64,000 nucleotides of DNA from Mycobacterium paraseoulense (GCF_010731655.1 NZ_AP022619.1:1116001-1180000); one strand, 5' to 3'; shown: positions 33,808 through 47,547, counted from the first letter of the stretch. The notes: generated by a model from the sequence alone, not told the origin. Numbers and translations: made by a program.

Positions 33808-36800
33808 TTACTCGTCGTCGTCGTCCATCAGCGCCGCGTTGACCAAGTCCTCGAGGTCCATGTCCGCGATATCCTTCTCCGAGGTCACCGCCGCCCCCGG
33901 GGACTGCCCGTCGGCCCGACCGCCGTCGGCCTCGTTTGCCAACGCGAGCAACAGCTCCAGCACCCCGGCCTGCCGCAGGCGCTTGACCGGAATCGACCCC
34001 ACCGCGCGCTGGATCTCGGCCTCCCCGGGCGCCGCGACAGGGCTCTGTTGCTCGGTTGCTCCGACGAGTTCTCGGTGCATGTAACCGGCCAGCGCGGCGG
34101 AGTTGGGATAGTCGAAGATCAGCGTCGGCGACAGCGCAAGGCCGGTAGCGGATTTCAGCCGGTTACGCATCTCGACAGCGGTCAGCGAGTCGAAGCCCAG
34201 CTCCTGGAATGCGCGGTCCGGATCGATGGACTCCGGGCTGGAGTTGCCGAGCACGGTGGCGATGTTGGATCGCACCAAGTCCAGCAGAACCGCATGTTGC
34301 TCGTCCTCGGGCAATCCTTCCAGGCGCTGCAGCAGGGCCGATTTCGACTTCGCCGCGGCCAGCGAATCGTCGACCTGGCGACGGGTCGGCGCGTTGATCA
34401 GATCGACGAACATCGGCGGCAACGTTCCACCGTCGAACTTGACCCGCAGGGCGGCACGGTCGATGTGGGCGGGCAACAGGAACGGCTCGTCGACGACGAG
34501 CGCGGTGTCGAGCAGTTCCAACGCCTCGTCCGAGGACATCGCGACAATCCCGTCGCGCCCGAACCGGGCACGGTCGGCCGCACCGAGCGCGCCGGTCATC
34601 GCGCTGGCCTGGTCCCACAGTCCCCAGGCCAACGACATCGCCGGCAACCCGTGCATGCGCCGGTGCACGGCCAACCCGTCCAGGAACGAGTTGGCCGCCG
34701 CATAGTTGGCCTGACCCGACGCTCCCGCCAATCCGGCCATCGATGAAAACAGCACGAACGCCGACACATCCAGGTCGCGGGTCAGCTCGTGCAGGTTCCA
34801 CGCCGCGTCGACCTTGGCCCGCAACACCGCGGCCACCCGCTCCGGGGTCAGCGATGAAATCACCGCGTCGTCGAGGACGCCGGCCGCGTGAAGCACTCCC
34901 GACAGCGGCCGCTGCACCGGGATATCGGCGATCACCTTGGCCAGGGCCTCGCGGTCGGCGGCATCGCAGGCCACCACCTGCACCTGGGCACCGGCGGCGC
35001 CGAGCTCCGTCACCAACTCCGCGGCCCCCGGCGCGTCCAGACCGCGCCGGCTCACCAACACCAGATTCCGCGCCCCGTGGCGCGCCACCACGTGGCGGGC
35101 CAACGCCGAACCCGCCATCCCGGTGGCACCGGTGATCAACACCGTGCCGGCCGCCCAGGCGTCCGGCAGGGTCATGACAACCTTGCCGACGTGGCGGGCC
35201 TGGCTCAGATACCGCAACGCCGCCGGCGCGCGCCGCACGTCAAACCTGGTCACCGGCAACGGCCGGAGCACGTCGTCACCGAACAAGGCGACCAGCTCGT
35301 CGAGGATCTGCGCAATGCGGTCCGGGCCGGCCTCGAACAGATCGAACGCGCGATAGCGCACGCCGGGATGTTCCTGGGCCACCACCTCGGGCTCGCGCAT
35401 GTCGGTCTTGCCCATCTCCAGGAACACGCCACCGGGGGCGACGAGTCGCAGGGAGGCATCCACGAAGTCGCCGGCCAGCGAATCCAGCACCACATCCATC
35501 CCCGCCACGCCGGTCCTACCGGTGACCGCCCGGAACTTTTCCTCGAAGTCCAGGCTGCGGGAATCCGAGATGTGATCCTCGTCAAAGCCCATGTCCCGCA
35601 GCGTGTCCCACTTGCCGCGGCTGGCGGTGGCGAACACTTCCAATCCCAGATGGCGGGCCAGCTGGACCGCGGCCATGCCGACGCCACCGGTGGCGGCGTG
35701 CACCAGCACCCGCTGGCCCCGCTTGGCGGCCGCCAGGTCCACCAGCGCGTAGAAGGCCGTCGCGAACACCACCGTGGTCGTGGCAGCCGCCGTGTGCGAC
35801 CAGCCGGCCGGCATCTTGGCGAGCAGGCGCTGATCCGTCCTGGCGATCGTTCCGGTGCCGTCGGGGAACAGCCCCATCACGCGGTCGCCGATCGCGAAAC
35901 GTGGCTCGTCCGAGCCCGTTTGCGGGCCGGTTTCCACGACGACGCCGGAGGCCTCGATACCCATGACGGCCTCGGGATCCGGATACAGCCCCAGCGCGAT
36001 CATCACGTCACGGAAGTTGGCGGCCAGCGCCGACAGCGCGACGCGCACCTGCCCCGGCTCCAGCGCGGCGTCGGCGTCCGGGATCCGTTCCAACCGCAGA
36101 TTCTCGAACGTGCCGGAACTGCTCATGCCCAGTCGCCACGGCCCGTCGGCCGGGGGCACCAGCAGACCGCCGACGGCGCGGCTGCCATGCACCCGGGCGG
36201 TGTACACCGCCCCGCCGCGCAGCAATACCTGCGGCTCGCCGACCGACAGGGCGGCGGCGGCCGACTCATCGTCCAACGGGCTATCGGTGTCGACGAGGAC
36301 GATCCGGCCGGGGTGTTCGGTCTGCGCCGACCGCACCAGGCCCCACACCGCCGCGCCGGCGAGGTCGGTGACGTCCTCCCCCGGCAACGTCATCGCGCCG
36401 CGCGTCGCCACTATCAAGGTGCCCGCCCCGTCGCGGGCCAGCCAGGACTGCAGGACGGGCAACACCGCGCGGGTGGCCGCGTAGACCTCGGCCACAACAT
36501 CGTCGGACACCGGCGCCGACTCGAAGACCACCGCCGACGGTTGCGGCCGGGAGTCATCCGATTCGGTTGCGCCCCAACCAGACACCGTGACGGGCTGCAC
36601 CGACGTCGACCGCTGCGCCGACCAGACCACCTCGAACAGCCGGTCCGGTCCCGAATTCGACACCGCCGCCATCAGCTGCTGGTCGGTCACCGGCCGGGCC
36701 ACCATCGAGGCGACCGAGAGCACCGGCAGCCCCAGACCGTCCGCCAGCTCGATCGACACCGCCGAATCGCTCACCGGCACGATCCGCGCCCGCACCGCCG

Positions 36801-39800
36801 TCGCGCCCGCGGCGTGCAGCGACACCTGCTGCCACGAGAATGGCACCAGCATCGAACCTTCGGGGAGATCGTCGCCGTCAGACGTCAAGATCACGGCGTG
36901 TAGCGCCGCGTCGAGCATCACCGGGTGGACACCGAAACCGGCCGGCGAGACCCCCGCGTCGGCGGGCAGGGTGACCTCCGCGAAAACCTCGTCGCCGCGA
37001 CGCCACATCCCGGTCAGGCCTCGGAACGCGGGCCCGTATCCGTACCCGCGGGCGGCCAGGCGCTCATAGCCGTCGCCGACGTCCACCGGGGTGGCACCCA
37101 TCGGTGGCCACGCCGACAGATCGACACTGGGCTGGACGGAGCCGGCGCGCAGCACACCCTCGGCGTGCAACGACCAACCCGAACCCGCGTCGGCACGCGA
37201 AAAGACCGACACGGCGCGGGCGCCCGATTCGTCGGCACCACCGACCACTACCTGCACCGCGACCGATCCCGAACCCGGCAACACCAGCGGCGCAGCCAAA
37301 TTCAGCTCGTCGACCACGCCGCAGCCCACTTCGTCGCCGGCGCGGATCGCCAGCTCCACGAATCCCGCGCCCGGGAACAGCACCACACCGCCGACGGCGT
37401 GGTCGGCCAGCCAGCCCTGCGCGGTGGGCGACAGCCGGCCGGTCAACACCACCCCGCCCGACGCCGGCAGTTCCACCACCGCACCGAGCAGCGCATGCTC
37501 GCCGGGAGCGAGCCCCAACCCCGCGGCGTCAACCGGGGCGCCCTCGCCGGACAGCCAAAACCTCCGGCGCTCAAACGCATAGGTGGGCAGCTCCACGAAA
37601 TTGGCTTTACCGACGGCCGCGCGCCAATCCACGTCCATCCCGGCGACGAATCCTTGCGCGACGGCGCGCATGAGGGTCACCGGTTCGGGGCGGTCCTTGC
37701 GCAGCGCCGAGATGGTGATCGCGGGGGCGTCGGGAAGCGTTTCTTCGATCGATGCCGTCAGGCCGCTGTTGGGGCCGACTTCGAGGAAGCGGGTTCCGCC
37801 GGCCGAGTGTACGAAGCGCACGCTGTCGGCGAACCGCACCGCCTCGCGGATGTGCCGTTTCCAGTAGGCCGGCGAAGCGAAGTCGTCGGCGGCCGGCTGG
37901 CCGGTCAGGTTCGACACGATCGGTATCGCCGGTTTGCCGACGGCGAGCCCGGCTGCCACCGTGCCGAATTCATCGATCATCGGATCCATCAGCGGCGAGT
38001 GGAACGCGTGGGACACCGCCAATCGGTGGACGCGGCGGCCGTCGGCGCGCAGTCGGTCCGCCATCGCCTCCACTTGGTCCTCAGCGCCCGAAATAACAAC
38101 CGACGCAGGCCCGTTGACGGCGGCGATGCCGACCTCGGGCCCCAACAGCGGCCGCACTTCGTCTTCGGTCGCCTGCACGGCGATCATCGCCCCGCCCTGC
38201 GGCAGGGCTTGCATGAAGCGGCCGCGGGCGGCCACCAGGACCGCCGCGTTCTCCAGCGACAGGACGCCGGCGACGTGCGCGGCCGACAACTCCCCGATCG
38301 AGTGGCCCAGCACGAAGTCGGGCTGGACACCCCAGGATTCGAGCAACCGGAAGAGGGCGACTTCCACCGCGAACAACGCCGGCTGCGCGAATTCGGTGGT
38401 ATTCAACAGGTTTTCGTCGTGGCCCCACATGACCTCGCGCAACGGCCGCAGCAGGTGCCGGTCGAGCTCAGCAACCACCGCGTTGAACGCCTCGGCGAAC
38501 ACCGGGTAGGCGGCGTGCAGGCCCATTCCCATGCCGAGTGTCTGGGCGCCCTGCCCGGGAAAGACGAAAACGGTCTTGCCGCCGGGCGTCGCCGTCCCCT
38601 GAACGACCGATCCGGCTTCACCGGTGGCCAACTCGTCCAGGCCGGCCAGCAACTGCTCGCGGTCACCGCCGACGACGACGGCGCGGTGCTCGAAGTTGGA
38701 TCGGCCCGCCAACGACCAGGCCACGTCGCCGGCGTCGAGCCCGTCCCGCTCGCGCAGGTGCCCTGCGAGCCGCGCCGCCTGGGAACCCAATGCCGACAAC
38801 GACTTTGCCGACACCACCCATGGCACGACCGGCGCTGTGGAGCGCTGCACGACAGGGGCGGCCTCCGCGGGCGCGGCCTCGATGATCACGTGCGCGTTGG
38901 TGCCGCTGATGCCGAACGACGACACGCCGGCCCGGCGCGGACGGTTCGCCGGCCAGGGCTGCGGCTCGGTGAGCAACGCCACCGATCCCACCGACCAGTC
39001 GACGTGCGGGCTGGGTTCGTCGACGTGCAGCGTCGCCGGCAGCAGGTCGTGACGCATCGCCAGCACCATCTTGATCACACCGGCCACGCCGGCGGCCGCC
39101 TGCGTGTGGCCCATGTTCGACTTGATCGATCCCAGCAGGAGCGGCTCGGCCCGGTCTTGCCCGTAAGTCGCCAGCAACGCCTGGGCCTCGATGGGATCGC
39201 CCAATGTGGTTCCCGTGCCGTGGCCTTCGACCACGTCGACCTCGGTCGCGGACAGTCCGGCATTGGCCAACGCCGCGCGCACCACCCGTTGCTGCGACGG
39301 ACCATTCGGCGCGGTCAAGCCGTTGGACGCGCCGTCCTGATTGATTGCCGAACCCCGCACCACCGCCAGCACCGGGTGGCCCAACCGCCGCGCATCCGAG
39401 AGCCGCTCCACGACCAGCATGCCGCCGCCTTCGGAGAATCCGGTGCCGTCGGCGGCCCCCGCGTACGCCTTGCACCGGCCGTCGGCGGACAGCCCGCGCA
39501 TCCGGCTGAACTCCACGAAGATGTCGGGTGTGGCATTCACGGTGACGCCACCCGCCAGCGCCAGGTCGCACTCCCCCGAGCGCAGCGACTGCGCCGCCAT
39601 GTGCAACGCCACCAACGACGACGAGCACGCCGTGTCCACCGACACCGCGGGGCCCTCCAAGCCCAGCACGTAGGACACCCGGCCCGACGCCACGCTCGAC
39701 GACTGCCCGGTCAGGCGGAAACCCTCCGCGGCCGGGGCGGCGCCCATCCCGTAGCCCTGCGTGTACACCCCGGCGAACATGCCGGTCGCGCTGCCGCGCA

Positions 39801-42800
39801 ACGCGCCGGGTTCGATTCCGGCCCGCTCCAAGGCTTCCCACGCGAGCTCGAGGAACATCCGCTGCTGGGGATCCATTGCCAGCGCCTCGCTCGGCGCGAT
39901 CCCGAAGAAGGCGGGGTCGAAGTCCGCGACACCTTCCACGAATCCGCCGGTGCGGGTGTAGCAGGTGCCCGGGACGTCGGGATCCGGGTTGTAGATGCCC
40001 GACAGGTCCCAGCCACGGTCGGTGGGAAAGTCCGAGAGCACGTCGCGGCGCTCGACGAGCATCCGCCACAGGTCATCGGGGGAATTCACCCCGCCCGGAT
40101 AGCGGCACGCCATGCCGACGATCACGATCGGGTCGTCGCCGGCGGCGCGAACCACCGGGGTTGGCGTGACTTCCCGTGGCACTCCGGCGAGTTCGCTGCG
40201 GATGTAGCCGGCGAGGCCGTTCGGTGTCGGGTAGTCGAAGATGAGGGTGGGTGAAAGCGCCAGCCCGGTCGCGGTTTTCAGCCGGTTACGCATCTCGACG
40301 GCCGTCAGCGAGTCGAAACCCAAGTCCTGGAACGCCTTGTCCGGGTCGATCGCCTCCGGGGTGGTGTTCCCCAAGACGGTGGCGATGTGCGAGCGGACCA
40401 GGTCCAGCAGCACGGCGTGCTGTTCTGCTTCGGGCAGCCCGTGCAGACGGTGCGCCAGAGCCGATTTCGACTTCGCGGCCGCCAGCGAGTCGTCGACCTG
40501 GCGCCGCACGGGCGCGTTGACCAGATCGGCGAACATGGGCGGCACCGCCGCGGCGTGGGCACGCAGCGCACTCAGGTCGATGCGCGCGGGCGCCATGAAC
40601 GGCTCATCGACGATCAGTGCGGTGTCGAACAAGTCCATCGCCTCGTCGGAGGTCAAGGGCTGAATGCCGTCGCGGCCGAGCCGGGCGAGGTCGGCGGCGT
40701 CCAGCCCACCGGTCATGGCGCTGGCCTGATCCCACAAGCCCCATCCCAGCGAGATCGCCGGCAACCCATGGGCCCGCCGATGCGCGGCCAATCCGTCCAG
40801 GAACGAGTTGGCCGCCGCGTAGTTGGCCTGGCCCGAAGACCCGACCAGACCCGCCATGGACGAAAACATCACGAACACGGAGAGGTCGAGCTCGCGGGTG
40901 AGCTCGTGCAGGTTCCAGGCCGCATCGACCTTGGCGCGCAACACGGCATCCACGCGCTCCGGAGTCAACGACGTGAGCACCGCGTCGTCGAGGACGCCGG
41001 CGGCATGGATCACGCCGGTGAGCGGATGGCTCGCCGGAATATCGTCGATCACCGAGGCCAGGGCCGCACGGTCGGCCGCATCGCACGCGACCGCGCGCAC
41101 CCGGGCGCCGGCTTCCCGTAGTTCGGCGATCAGCTCGGCGGAGCCCGGCGCGTCGGGACCGCTGCGGCTCAGCAACACCAGGTTCTGCACTCCGTGTTGG
41201 GTCACCAAGTGGCGGGCCAGCGTCGAACCCGCCATTCCGGTCCCACCCGTGATCAGCACCGTGCCCGCCGCCCACCCGTCCGGAACCGTCATGACGACCT
41301 TGCCGATGTGGCGGGCCTGGCTCAGGTACCGCAACGCCGCACGAGCGCGCCGGATGTCGAAAGTGGTCACCGGCAACGGCGTCAACACACCGGCGTCGAA
41401 AAGCCCGGCCAGCTCGATCATCCACTGGTGCATCCGGGGACGGCCGGGCTCGAAGAGGTCGAACGCGCGGTAACGCACGCCCGGGTACTCCTGGGCGATG
41501 ACGCCGGGGTCACGGATGTCGGTCTTACCCATCTCCAGGAACACGCCACCGGGGGCGACGAGTCGCAGGGAGGCATCGACGAAGTCGCCGGCCAGCGAAT
41601 CCAGCACCACATCCATGCCCCGGCCACCGGTGACCGCCCGGAACTTCTCCTCGAAGTCCAGGCTGCGGGAATCCGAGATGTGGTCCTCGTCGAACCCCAT
41701 GGCCCGCAACGTGTCCCACTTACCCTTGCTCGCCGTCGCGAAGATCTCGAGACCCAGGTGCCGGCCCAACTGGACCGCGGCCATGCCGACACCACCGGCG
41801 GCGGCATGCACCAGCACCCGCTGCCCCGGCTTGACATCGGCCAGGTGCACGAAGGCCATGTAGGCGGTGGTGAAGACGGCGGAGATGGCGGCGGCTTCGG
41901 CGTATGACCAATCCGCCGGCATCGGCTGTAGCAGGCGGACGTCGCCTGGGACCAGCGTGCCGCTGCCGTCGGGGAAGAAGCCGTAAACCGAGTCGCCGAC
42001 GGCGAATTCGGTGACGCCCGGGCCGACCTCTGTCACCACGCCGGCGCCTTCGCCGCCGAGCAGCGCGTCGTGGGTGAACATGCCGAGGGTGATCATGATG
42101 TCGCGGAAGTTGGCGGCGATCGCGCGCAGCGCCACCCGCACCTGACCCGGCTCCAATGGCGCGCCGGCGTTGGGAACCGGCTCCAATTGCAGGTTTTCGA
42201 AGGTGCCGGCGTTACCGATACCCAAGCGCCAGGGTCCGTCCGCCGGGGGGACCAGGAGGTCGTCGACCGCGCGGCTGGGCCGCACCCTCGCCGTATAGAC
42301 CTGGCCGTTGCGCAGCAATACCTGCGGCTCGCCCGCCGCGAGCGCCGACGTCGCCATCCGATCATCCAGTGGCCCATCGGAATCCACGAGGACGATACGC
42401 CCGGGGTGCTCCGTCTGCGCCGAGCGCACCAGTCCCCACACCGCCGCGCCGGGCAGGTCGCCGACGTCCTCGCCGGCCAGTCCGACGGCTCCGCGAGTCG
42501 CCACGATCAGCACACCGGAATCGCGCTCGGTCAACCACGCCTGCACGGCGGTCAGCACCTGGTGGGTCCGCTGATAAGTCGCGAGGACCGGATCACCTTC
42601 GGAACCAACCGATTCCAGTATCTCGTAGGGCGGCGCCGGCTGGCCAGCGGCCGCCACAGTGGCCGGTGACCAAGTCACCTCGAAGAGCCGCTCGGGGCCA
42701 GAACCCGACACCGCCGCGCGCAGCTGCCGCTCGCTCACCGGGCGGGCCACCATGGCGCCCACCGACAGCACCGGTAACCCGAGCCCGTCGGCCAGCTCGA

Positions 42801-45800
42801 TCGAGATTGCGGTGGCGCCCCCACCGGCCGCCGGACTGGTCGGCGCGATCCGGGCGCGCACCGCGCTGGCACCAGCGGCGTGCAAGGAGACGTCCTGCCA
42901 GGAGAAGGGCAGCATCACTTCGACGGGCTGGCCTGCCGCCTGCTGCGCCATGATGACGGCGTGCATGGCCGCGTCGAGCAACGCCGGGTGCACTCCGAAC
43001 CCGCTGACGCCGCCCGCCGCGTCCGGCAAATTCACCTCGGCGAACACCTCGTCGCCGCGGATCCACGTCGCGGTCAATCCCCTGAAGGCCGGGCCGTAGC
43101 CGTATCCGTGCGCCGCCAGCCGCTCGTAACCGTCGGCCACATTCACGGCGATCGCGCCCTCCGGCGGCCACACGGCCAGGTCGGCGCTCGGCTCGATGGA
43201 CCGGGAGCTCAGAACCCCCTCCGCGTGACACACCCACCCGGAACCGGCGTCGGCGCGGGAAAACACCGAGACGGCGCGCCGGCCCGCTTCTTCGCTGGGA
43301 CCGACAACCACCTGCACGGCAACCGAACTGGCGGCGGGCAGCATCAGGGGTGCCTGGAGAGTCAGTTCGTCCACCACCGAACAGCCGACTTGGTCGCCGG
43401 CCCGGATCGCCAACTCGACGAACCCCGCGCCCGGGAACACGGCGGCGCCGGAGACCGCGTGATCGGCCAACCAACCCTGCAGGCTGGGCGACAGCCGACC
43501 CGTCAGCAGCACCCCGTCGGAGGCCGGCAGCTCCACGACCGCGCTGAGCAACGCGTGCTGGCTGGTGACCAGCCCCAAGCCCGCGGCGTCGGCCCCGATA
43601 CCCTCTCCCGACAGCCAAAACCTGCGCCGGTCAAAGGCGTACGTCGGCAGCTCCACGAAGCTCGCGCCGGCCAGGAGACCGCGCCAATCCACGCTCACGC
43701 CCGCGACGAACGCGCCGGCGGCCGAAGTCAGGAACCGCTCGAGGCCGCCGTCGTCACGGCCCAAGGTGGGAATGACGGTGGCCTCGGTCTCGCCGCCGGT
43801 GCAGTCGTTGCAGGTGTCTTCGATGCCGGCGATCAGCGCGGGGTGCGGACTGGATTCGATGAAAGTCCGGTACCCGTGCTCGCATGCGGCGCGCACCGCC
43901 TGGTCGAACTGCACGGTCTGCCGAATGTTGCGATACCAATACGCTGCGTCCAAACCCGCTGTGTCCAAGCGGTTTCCGGTCACCGTGGAGAAGAAGGCGA
44001 TGCGCGACGAACTCGGCTGGATACCGGCCAGCGCCTCGGCCAGCTCGTCACGAATGGCCTCGACCTCGACCGAGTGCGACGCATAGTCCACGTCGATCCG
44101 ACGGGTGCGCAGCTCCAGGTCCGCGCAGAAGCCGACGAGTTCCTCCAGCGCGGCCACCTCACCCGATACCACCACCGCGGAACGGCCGTTGACGGCCGCG
44201 ATGCTGACGCGATTGCCGTAGGGCGCCAACAATTCCCGTGCCCGCTCGGTGCTGCATGCGATCGACAGCATGCCGCCGGAATGAGCCAGCGACCGCAACA
44301 ACGTGCTGCGCAGTGTGACCACCCGCGCGGCGTCGCGCAGCGACAGGGCGCCGGCGACGTACGCCGCGGCGATTTCCCCTTGCGAATGGCCGATCACCGC
44401 GTCCGGGTTGACTCCGATCGATTTCCACAGTTCGGCCAGCGACACCATCACCGCGAACAGCACCGGCTGCACCACGTCGACGCGATCCATCCCCGGAGCA
44501 CCGGGGGCGCCCCGCAGGACGTCGATCAGCGACCAATCGACGAACTCGGCGAACGCCTCCGCGCACGCGTCGATCTGCTGGGCGAATACCGGTGCGGTGT
44601 CCAGCAATTCGACGCCCATGCCAAGCCATTGGGAACCCTGACCGGGGAACACAAAGACGTTTTTGCCGGCCGGCCCGGCGCTGCCCTGGATGACGGAAGC
44701 GGTCGGGACCTCACCGTCGGGGCCGGCCAACTGGTCCAGCCCGGCCAGCAACCCGTCCCGATCTCCGCCGACGACGACGGCCCGATGCTCGAAGGTCGCG
44801 CGCCCCGCCAGCGACCAGGCCACGTCGGCGACGTCGAGTTCACCGTGGCCGCGCACATGCGCGGCCAGCCGATCAGCCTGAGACCTCAACGCCGGCAAGG
44901 ATTTAGCGGACAACGCCCAAGGCATGGCCGCCGGCGTCGGGCGGTCCTCCGGCGGCTCGGGCGCGGGGGCCGCCTCGATGATCACGTGTGCGTTGGTGCC
45001 GCTGATCCCGAACGACGACACGCCGGCCCGCTGGACGCGACTCGCCGGCCAGGGCTGCGGCTCCGTCAGGAGCGACACCAAACCCGCCGACCAATCGACA
45101 TGCGGGCTGGGCACGTCGACATGCAATGTCGCCGGCAACATTTCGTGGCGCATGGCCTGGACCATCTTGATCACACCGGCCGCACCCGCCGCGGCCTGCG
45201 TGTGACCCATGTTGGACTTGATCGACCCCAGCCACAGGGGCTCGGACCGGTCCTGGCCGTATGTCGCCAACAACGCCTGGGCCTCGATGGGGTCGCCCAG
45301 CGTGGTGCCCGTGCCGTGGCCTTCGACCACGTCGACGTCGGCCGTCGACAATCCGGCATTGGCCAGGGCCGCGCGCACCACCCGCTGCTGCGACGGACCA
45401 TTCGGCGCGGTCAACCCGTTGGATGCGCCGTCCTGATTGACCGCCGAGCCGCGGACCAGCGCCAGCACCGGATGACCCAACCGCCGCGCATCCGAGAGCC
45501 GCTCGACGACGAGCATCGCGCCGCCCTCCGACCAGCCGACGCCGTCGGCCGCTCCGGCGTAAGCCTTGGACCGGCCGTCAGGGGCCAGCCCCCGGTGGCG
45601 GCTGAATTCGACGAAGACCGTCGGGGTGGCGTTGACCGTCGCACCGCCGGCCAGCGCCAGATCGCACTCCCCCGAACGCAGCGATTGCACCGCCATGTGC
45701 AACGCCACCAACGACGACGAACACGCCGTGTCCACCGACACCGCCGGGCCCTCGAGCCCCAGCACGTATGACACCCGACCGGAGGCGACGCTGGAGGTCA

Positions 45801-46332
45801 TGCCGGTCAGGCGATAGCCCTCGATCTCCTCGGCGAGCATCCCGTAGCCCTGGACGATGAGGCCGGCGAACACGCCGGTCGCGCTGCCCCGCAGCGCGCT
45901 GGGGTCGATCCCACCCCGTTCCAACGCCTCCCACGACAGTTCCAGGAGCATCCGGTGTTGGGGGTCCATCGCGAGCGCCTCGCTCGGAGCGATGCCGAAG
46001 AAGGCCGCGTCGAAGTCGGCGACGCCGTCCACGAAACCGCCGGTCCGCGCGTAGGTCTTGTGGCGCGCGTCGGGGTCCGGGTCGTACAGGGCCGCCAGGT
46101 CCCAGCCGCGATCGGCGGGGAAGTCCGTGATCACGTCGCGGCCGTCGGCGACCATCTGCCACAGGTCTTCGGGTGTCTCGACCCCACCGGGGAAACGGCA
46201 GGACATGCCGACGATCGCGATCGGTTCGCTGGACCGCTCCAGCAGCGCACGGTTGGTCCGTTTCAGGCGTTCGACCTGGACCAGCGCTTTCCGCAGCGCC
46301 TCGGTCGCATGCTGGAGTTGATCCACCACCAC
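33808..46332 (-). CDS. pks12: Mycoketide synthase Pks12, two-module type I polyketide synthase
   Basis: At 4174 residues this is a bimodular synthase. A docking coil ([20 protein letters not shown]) is followed by KS1 (VDTACSSS near 202), AT1 (GHSQGE near 649 and YASH near 750, methylmalonyl type), DH1 ([10 protein letters not shown] near 958), ER1 (HAAAGGVG near 1511), KR1 (GGTGMAG near 1697) and ACP1 (LGFDSL near 2004). Module 2 has KS2 (Cys near 2234), AT2 (GHSIGE near 2677 and HAFH near 2776, malonyl type), DH2 (near 2977), ER2 (near 3547), KR2 (near 3737) and ACP2 (near 4046). The tail is acidic and there is no thioesterase. Alternating extender use and full reduction fit mycoketide assembly for mannosyl-phosphomycoketide antigens. 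Three tandem GTG codons offer start choices. Confidence 0.97.
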   Translation of the reverse strand: MVVDQLQHATEALRKALVQVERLKRTNRALLERSSEPIAIVGMSCRFPGGVETPEDLWQMVADGRDVITDFPADRGWDLAALYDPDPDARHKTYARTGGFVDGVADFDAAFFGIAPSEALAMDPQHRMLLELSWEALERGGIDPSALRGSATGVFAGLIVQGYGMLAEEIEGYRLTGMTSSVASGRVSYVLGLEGPAVSVDTACSSSLVALHMAVQSLRSGECDLALAGGATVNATPTVFVEFSRHRGLAPDGRSKAYAGAADGVGWSEGGAMLVVERLSDARRLGHPVLALVRGSAVNQDGASNGLTAPNGPSQQRVVRAALANAGLSTADVDVVEGHGTGTTLGDPIEAQALLATYGQDRSEPLWLGSIKSNMGHTQAAAGAAGVIKMVQAMRHEMLPATLHVDVPSPHVDWSAGLVSLLTEPQPWPASRVQRAGVSSFGISGTNAHVIIEAAPAPEPPEDRPTPAAMPWALSAKSLPALRSQADRLAAHVRGHGELDVADVAWSLAGRATFEHRAVVVGGDRDGLLAGLDQLAGPDGEVPTASVIQGSAGPAGKNVFVFPGQGSQWLGMGVELLDTAPVFAQQIDACAEAFAEFVDWSLIDVLRGAPGAPGMDRVDVVQPVLFAVMVSLAELWKSIGVNPDAVIGHSQGEIAAAYVAGALSLRDAARVVTLRSTLLRSLAHSGGMLSIACSTERARELLAPYGNRVSIAAVNGRSAVVVSGEVAALEELVGFCADLELRTRRIDVDYASHSVEVEAIRDELAEALAGIQPSSSRIAFFSTVTGNRLDTAGLDAAYWYRNIRQTVQFDQAVRAACEHGYRTFIESSPHPALIAGIEDTCNDCTGGETEATVIPTLGRDDGGLERFLTSAAGAFVAGVSVDWRGLLAGASFVELPTYAFDRRRFWLSGEGIGADAAGLGLVTSQHALLSAVVELPASDGVLLTGRLSPSLQGWLADHAVSGAAVFPGAGFVELAIRAGDQVGCSVVDELTLQAPLMLPAASSVAVQVVVGPSEEAGRRAVSVFSRADAGSGWVCHAEGVLSSRSIEPSADLAVWPPEGAIAVNVADGYERLAAHGYGYGPAFRGLTATWIRGDEVFAEVNLPDAAGGVSGFGVHPALLDAAMHAVIMAQQAAGQPVEVMLPFSWQDVSLHAAGASAVRARIAPTSPAAGGGATAISIELADGLGLPVLSVGAMVARPVSERQLRAAVSGSGPERLFEVTWSPATVAAAGQPAPPYEILESVGSEGDPVLATYQRTHQVLTAVQAWLTERDSGVLIVATRGAVGLAGEDVGDLPGAAVWGLVRSAQTEHPGRIVLVDSDGPLDDRMATSALAAGEPQVLLRNGQVYTARVRPSRAVDDLLVPPADGPWRLGIGNAGTFENLQLEPVPNAGAPLEPGQVRVALRAIAANFRDIMITLGMFTHDALLGGEGAGVVTEVGPGVTEFAVGDSVYGFFPDGSGTLVPGDVRLLQPMPADWSYAEAAAISAVFTTAYMAFVHLADVKPGQRVLVHAAAGGVGMAAVQLGRHLGLEIFATASKGKWDTLRAMGFDEDHISDSRSLDFEEKFRAVTGGRGMDVVLDSLAGDFVDASLRLVAPGGVFLEMGKTDIRDPGVIAQEYPGVRYRAFDLFEPGRPRMHQWMIELAGLFDAGVLTPLPVTTFDIRRARAALRYLSQARHIGKVVMTVPDGWAAGTVLITGGTGMAGSTLARHLVTQHGVQNLVLLSRSGPDAPGSAELIAELREAGARVRAVACDAADRAALASVIDDIPASHPLTGVIHAAGVLDDAVLTSLTPERVDAVLRAKVDAAWNLHELTRELDLSVFVMFSSMAGLVGSSGQANYAAANSFLDGLAAHRRAHGLPAISLGWGLWDQASAMTGGLDAADLARLGRDGIQPLTSDEAMDLFDTALIVDEPFMAPARIDLSALRAHAAAVPPMFADLVNAPVRRQVDDSLAAAKSKSALAHRLHGLPEAEQHAVLLDLVRSHIATVLGNTTPEAIDPDKAFQDLGFDSLTAVEMRNRLKTATGLALSPTLIFDYPTPNGLAGYIRSELAGVPREVTPTPVVRAAGDDPIVIVGMACRYPGGVNSPDDLWRMLVERRDVLSDFPTDRGWDLSGIYNPDPDVPGTCYTRTGGFVEGVADFDPAFFGIAPSEALAMDPQQRMFLELAWEALERAGIEPGALRGSATGMFAGVYTQGYGMGAAPAAEGFRLTGQSSSVASGRVSYVLGLEGPAVSVDTACSSSLVALHMAAQSLRSGECDLALAGGVTVNATPDIFVEFSRMRGLSADGRCKAYAGAADGTGFSEGGGMLVVERLSDARRLGHPVLAVVRGSAINQDGASNGLTAPNGPSQQRVVRAALANAGLSATEVDVVEGHGTGTTLGDPIEAQALLATYGQDRAEPLLLGSIKSNMGHTQAAAGVAGVIKMVLAMRHDLLPATLHVDEPSPHVDWSVGSVALLTEPQPWPANRPRRAGVSSFGISGTNAHVIIEAAPAEAAPVVQRSTAPVVPWVVSAKSLSALGSQAARLAGHLRERDGLDAGDVAWSLAGRSNFEHRAVVVGGDREQLLAGLDELATGEAGSVVQGTATPGGKTVFVFPGQGAQTLGMGMGLHAAYPVFAEAFNAVVAELDRHLLRPLREVMWGHDENLLNTTEFAQPALFAVEVALFRLLESWGVQPDFVLGHSIGELSAAHVAGVLSLENAAVLVAARGRFMQALPQGGAMIAVQATEDEVRPLLGPEVGIAAVNGPASVVISGAEDQVEAMADRLRADGRRVHRLAVSHAFHSPLMDPMIDEFGTVAAGLAVGKPAIPIVSNLTGQPAADDFASPAYWKRHIREAVRFADSVRFVHSAGGTRFLEVGPNSGLTASIEETLPDAPAITISALRKDRPEPVTLMRAVAQGFVAGMDVDWRAAVGKANFVELPTYAFERRRFWLSGEGAPVDAAGLGLAPGEHALLGAVVELPASGGVVLTGRLSPTAQGWLADHAVGGVVLFPGAGFVELAIRAGDEVGCGVVDELNLAAPLVLPGSGSVAVQVVVGGADESGARAVSVFSRADAGSGWSLHAEGVLRAGSVQPSVDLSAWPPMGATPVDVGDGYERLAARGYGYGPAFRGLTGMWRRGDEVFAEVTLPADAGVSPAGFGVHPVMLDAALHAVILTSDGDDLPEGSMLVPFSWQQVSLHAAGATAVRARIVPVSDSAVSIELADGLGLPVLSVASMVARPVTDQQLMAAVSNSGPDRLFEVVWSAQRSTSVQPVTVSGWGATESDDSRPQPSAVVFESAPVSDDVVAEVYAATRAVLPVLQSWLARDGAGTLIVATRGAMTLPGEDVTDLAGAAVWGLVRSAQTEHPGRIVLVDTDSPLDDESAAAALSVGEPQVLLRGGAVYTARVHGSRAVGGLLVPPADGPWRLGMSSSGTFENLRLERIPDADAALEPGQVRVALSALAANFRDVMIALGLYPDPEAVMGIEASGVVVETGPQTGSDEPRFAIGDRVMGLFPDGTGTIARTDQRLLAKMPAGWSHTAAATTTVVFATAFYALVDLAAAKRGQRVLVHAATGGVGMAAVQLARHLGLEVFATASRGKWDTLRDMGFDEDHISDSRSLDFEEKFRAVTGRTGVAGMDVVLDSLAGDFVDASLRLVAPGGVFLEMGKTDMREPEVVAQEHPGVRYRAFDLFEAGPDRIAQILDELVALFGDDVLRPLPVTRFDVRRAPAALRYLSQARHVGKVVMTLPDAWAAGTVLITGATGMAGSALARHVVARHGARNLVLVSRRGLDAPGAAELVTELGAAGAQVQVVACDAADREALAKVIADIPVQRPLSGVLHAAGVLDDAVISSLTPERVAAVLRAKVDAAWNLHELTRDLDVSAFVLFSSMAGLAGASGQANYAAANSFLDGLAVHRRMHGLPAMSLAWGLWDQASAMTGALGAADRARFGRDGIVAMSSDEALELLDTALVVDEPFLLPAHIDRAALRVKFDGGTLPPMFVDLINAPTRRQVDDSLAAAKSKSALLQRLEGLPEDEQHAVLLDLVRSNIATVLGNSSPESIDPDRAFQELGFDSLTAVEMRNRLKSATGLALSPTLIFDYPNSAALAGYMHRELVGATEQQSPVAAPGEAEIQRAVGSIPVKRLRQAGVLELLLALANEADGGRADGQSPGAAVTSEKDIADMDLEDLVNAALMDDDDE

Positions 46333-46666
46333 TACCTCTCGCCTAACTTGGCCGTCAGCTGCCCCGATGCGACTCTCGCCGAGTCACGGAAATTGCTGCA
46401 CGATGCGATGCCGTGCCGCTCTCCGGCCCAAGAATGTCGCTGGTGAGTATGGCCAACTCCGACGGGATTTCAAAACGTCCGATGCTCCCGGCTGCTACGG
46501 GAGGACCGGCTTCGGCGTGCGGAACGCCTTGTCCAAGGGGATCGAAACGCGTCGTTGCGCCCGCGGGTACCGGGGTCCGTCCAGACCTGGGTAGAGCGGG
46601 ATACAACCGACGCGCCTGCCATGGCGCGACTGTACCCGGCCGGGCATCGACAGTGGTCAGGACGGC
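46333..46666. other. 334-base intergenic region upstream of pks12
   Basis: No gene is supported here. It separates pks12 from the zinc-finger protein gene on the same strand and should carry the pks12 promoter and leader. On the minus strand GAGAGG stands just before the tandem GTG starts. Confidence 0.6.
46446..46473 (-). promoter_or_regulatory. Candidate pks12 promoter
   Basis: On the minus strand TTGAAA (46468-46473) and CATACT (46446-46451) are spaced by 16 bases. The first base of transcription would be about 105 bases before the pks12 start. Spacing is slightly short and the call rests on consensus alone. Confidence 0.35.
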
Positions 46667-47026
46667 TCAGACACCAGCCCGGCGCCAGCCGTCGGCCGCT
46701 CGGGCGGCCCGGATCAGCACGTCGCACAGTTCGCGCAGTTCGGCTGCCCGGGCTCCTTCTTCGAGGGCGGTGACGACGTCCTCGGCCGCGCACCGCACCT
46801 GGTAGACCCGGTCGGACAGGTCGACCGCGTCGTCGGCCGACAGCACCACCGCGTCGGCAGGCAACGCGAGTGCGGCCCCGGCGGCGCCCCGGGTCAAAGA
46901 AGCGCGTTGCTCGTACGCCCGCTGCCGGCACGACTGCCGGCAGTACTGGCGGCGACGCCCCATCCCGGCGTCGGACACGTCTCGACCGCACCAGCGGCAC
47001 GGCTGCGGGTGGGTGCGACGACTCAC
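46667..47026 (-). CDS. Small zinc-finger-like protein (Rv2049c homologue)
   Basis: I prefer the GTG at 47026 (VSRRTHPQPCRWCGRDVSDA), giving 119 residues, over the longer open frame. The N-terminal 40 residues hold CRWCGRDV and QYCRQSCRQRAYEQR. This CxxC...CxxxC arrangement is a compact zinc ribbon of the type found in DUF2256/FCS-like fingers. The rest is an acidic helical segment (LSDRVYQVRCAAEDVVTALE). It is divergent from rbpA, as in M. tuberculosis. A nucleic-acid or protein-binding role is possible but unproven. Confidence 0.75.
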   Translation of the reverse strand: MSRRTHPQPCRWCGRDVSDAGMGRRRQYCRQSCRQRAYEQRASLTRGAAGAALALPADAVVLSADDAVDLSDRVYQVRCAAEDVVTALEEGARAAELRELCDVLIRAARAADGWRRAGV

Positions 47027-47211
47027 GCCTGCCGACTTTAGTCGGGATCGCGCGGCGATCCCGGTATCATTGAAGGTCGCGTCGCGTACGCCGGCAACCG
47101 AGCCGGGAACTGCGCAGAGCGCCACGACGTTTGCCAAGCGGACAGAATTGCACTACAGCAGCCCAAAAGAGCAGCAGCCCAGAAGTTCGAAATACCTAGA
47201 GGAGTAGCAAC

Positions 47212-47547
47212 ATGGCTGATCGCGTCCTTAGGGGCAGTCGTCTCGGAGCCGTGAGCTACGAGACCGACCGCAACCACGATCTCGCGCCGCGCCAGATCGC
47301 GCGGTACCGCACGGAGAACGGCGAAGAGTTCGAGGTTCCCTTCGCCGATGACGCTGAGATCCCCGGCACCTGGCTGTGCCGCAACGGCATGGAAGGCACC
47401 CTGATCGAGGGCGACCTGCCCGAGCCGAAGAAGGTGAAGCCGCCGCGCACGCACTGGGACATGCTGCTGGAGCGGCGCAGCGTCGAAGAACTCGAAGAGC
47501 TGCTCAAGGAGCGGCTCGAAATCATCCGGACACGCCGCCGCGGCTGA
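47212..47547 (+). CDS. rbpA: RNA polymerase-binding protein RbpA
   Basis: This 111-residue protein is nearly identical to M. tuberculosis RbpA as I recall it (MADRVLRGSRLGAVSYETDR at the start). The flexible N-terminus is followed by the RbpA core (FEVPFADDAEIPGTWLCRNG), a basic linker (PEPKKVKPPR) and the C-terminal helix that contacts sigma factor domain 2 (RRSVEELEELLKERLEI). It stabilises open complexes formed with SigA and SigB. GAGGAG stands eight bases before the ATG. The stop lies in the stem region of a possible bidirectional terminator shared with ppm1. Confidence 0.98.
   Translation: MADRVLRGSRLGAVSYETDRNHDLAPRQIARYRTENGEEFEVPFADDAEIPGTWLCRNGMEGTLIEGDLPEPKKVKPPRTHWDMLLERRSVEELEELLKERLEIIRTRRRG

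Noticed and set aside
36925..40254. A 1109-codon open frame on the plus strand
   Set aside because: It lies wholly antisense to pks12, has low-complexity Arg/His/Gly-rich composition and no domain; it is a shadow of the high-GC gene.
42880..45771. A 963-codon open frame on the plus strand
   Set aside because: Antisense to pks12 with the same shadow composition; pks12 codon positions explain it.
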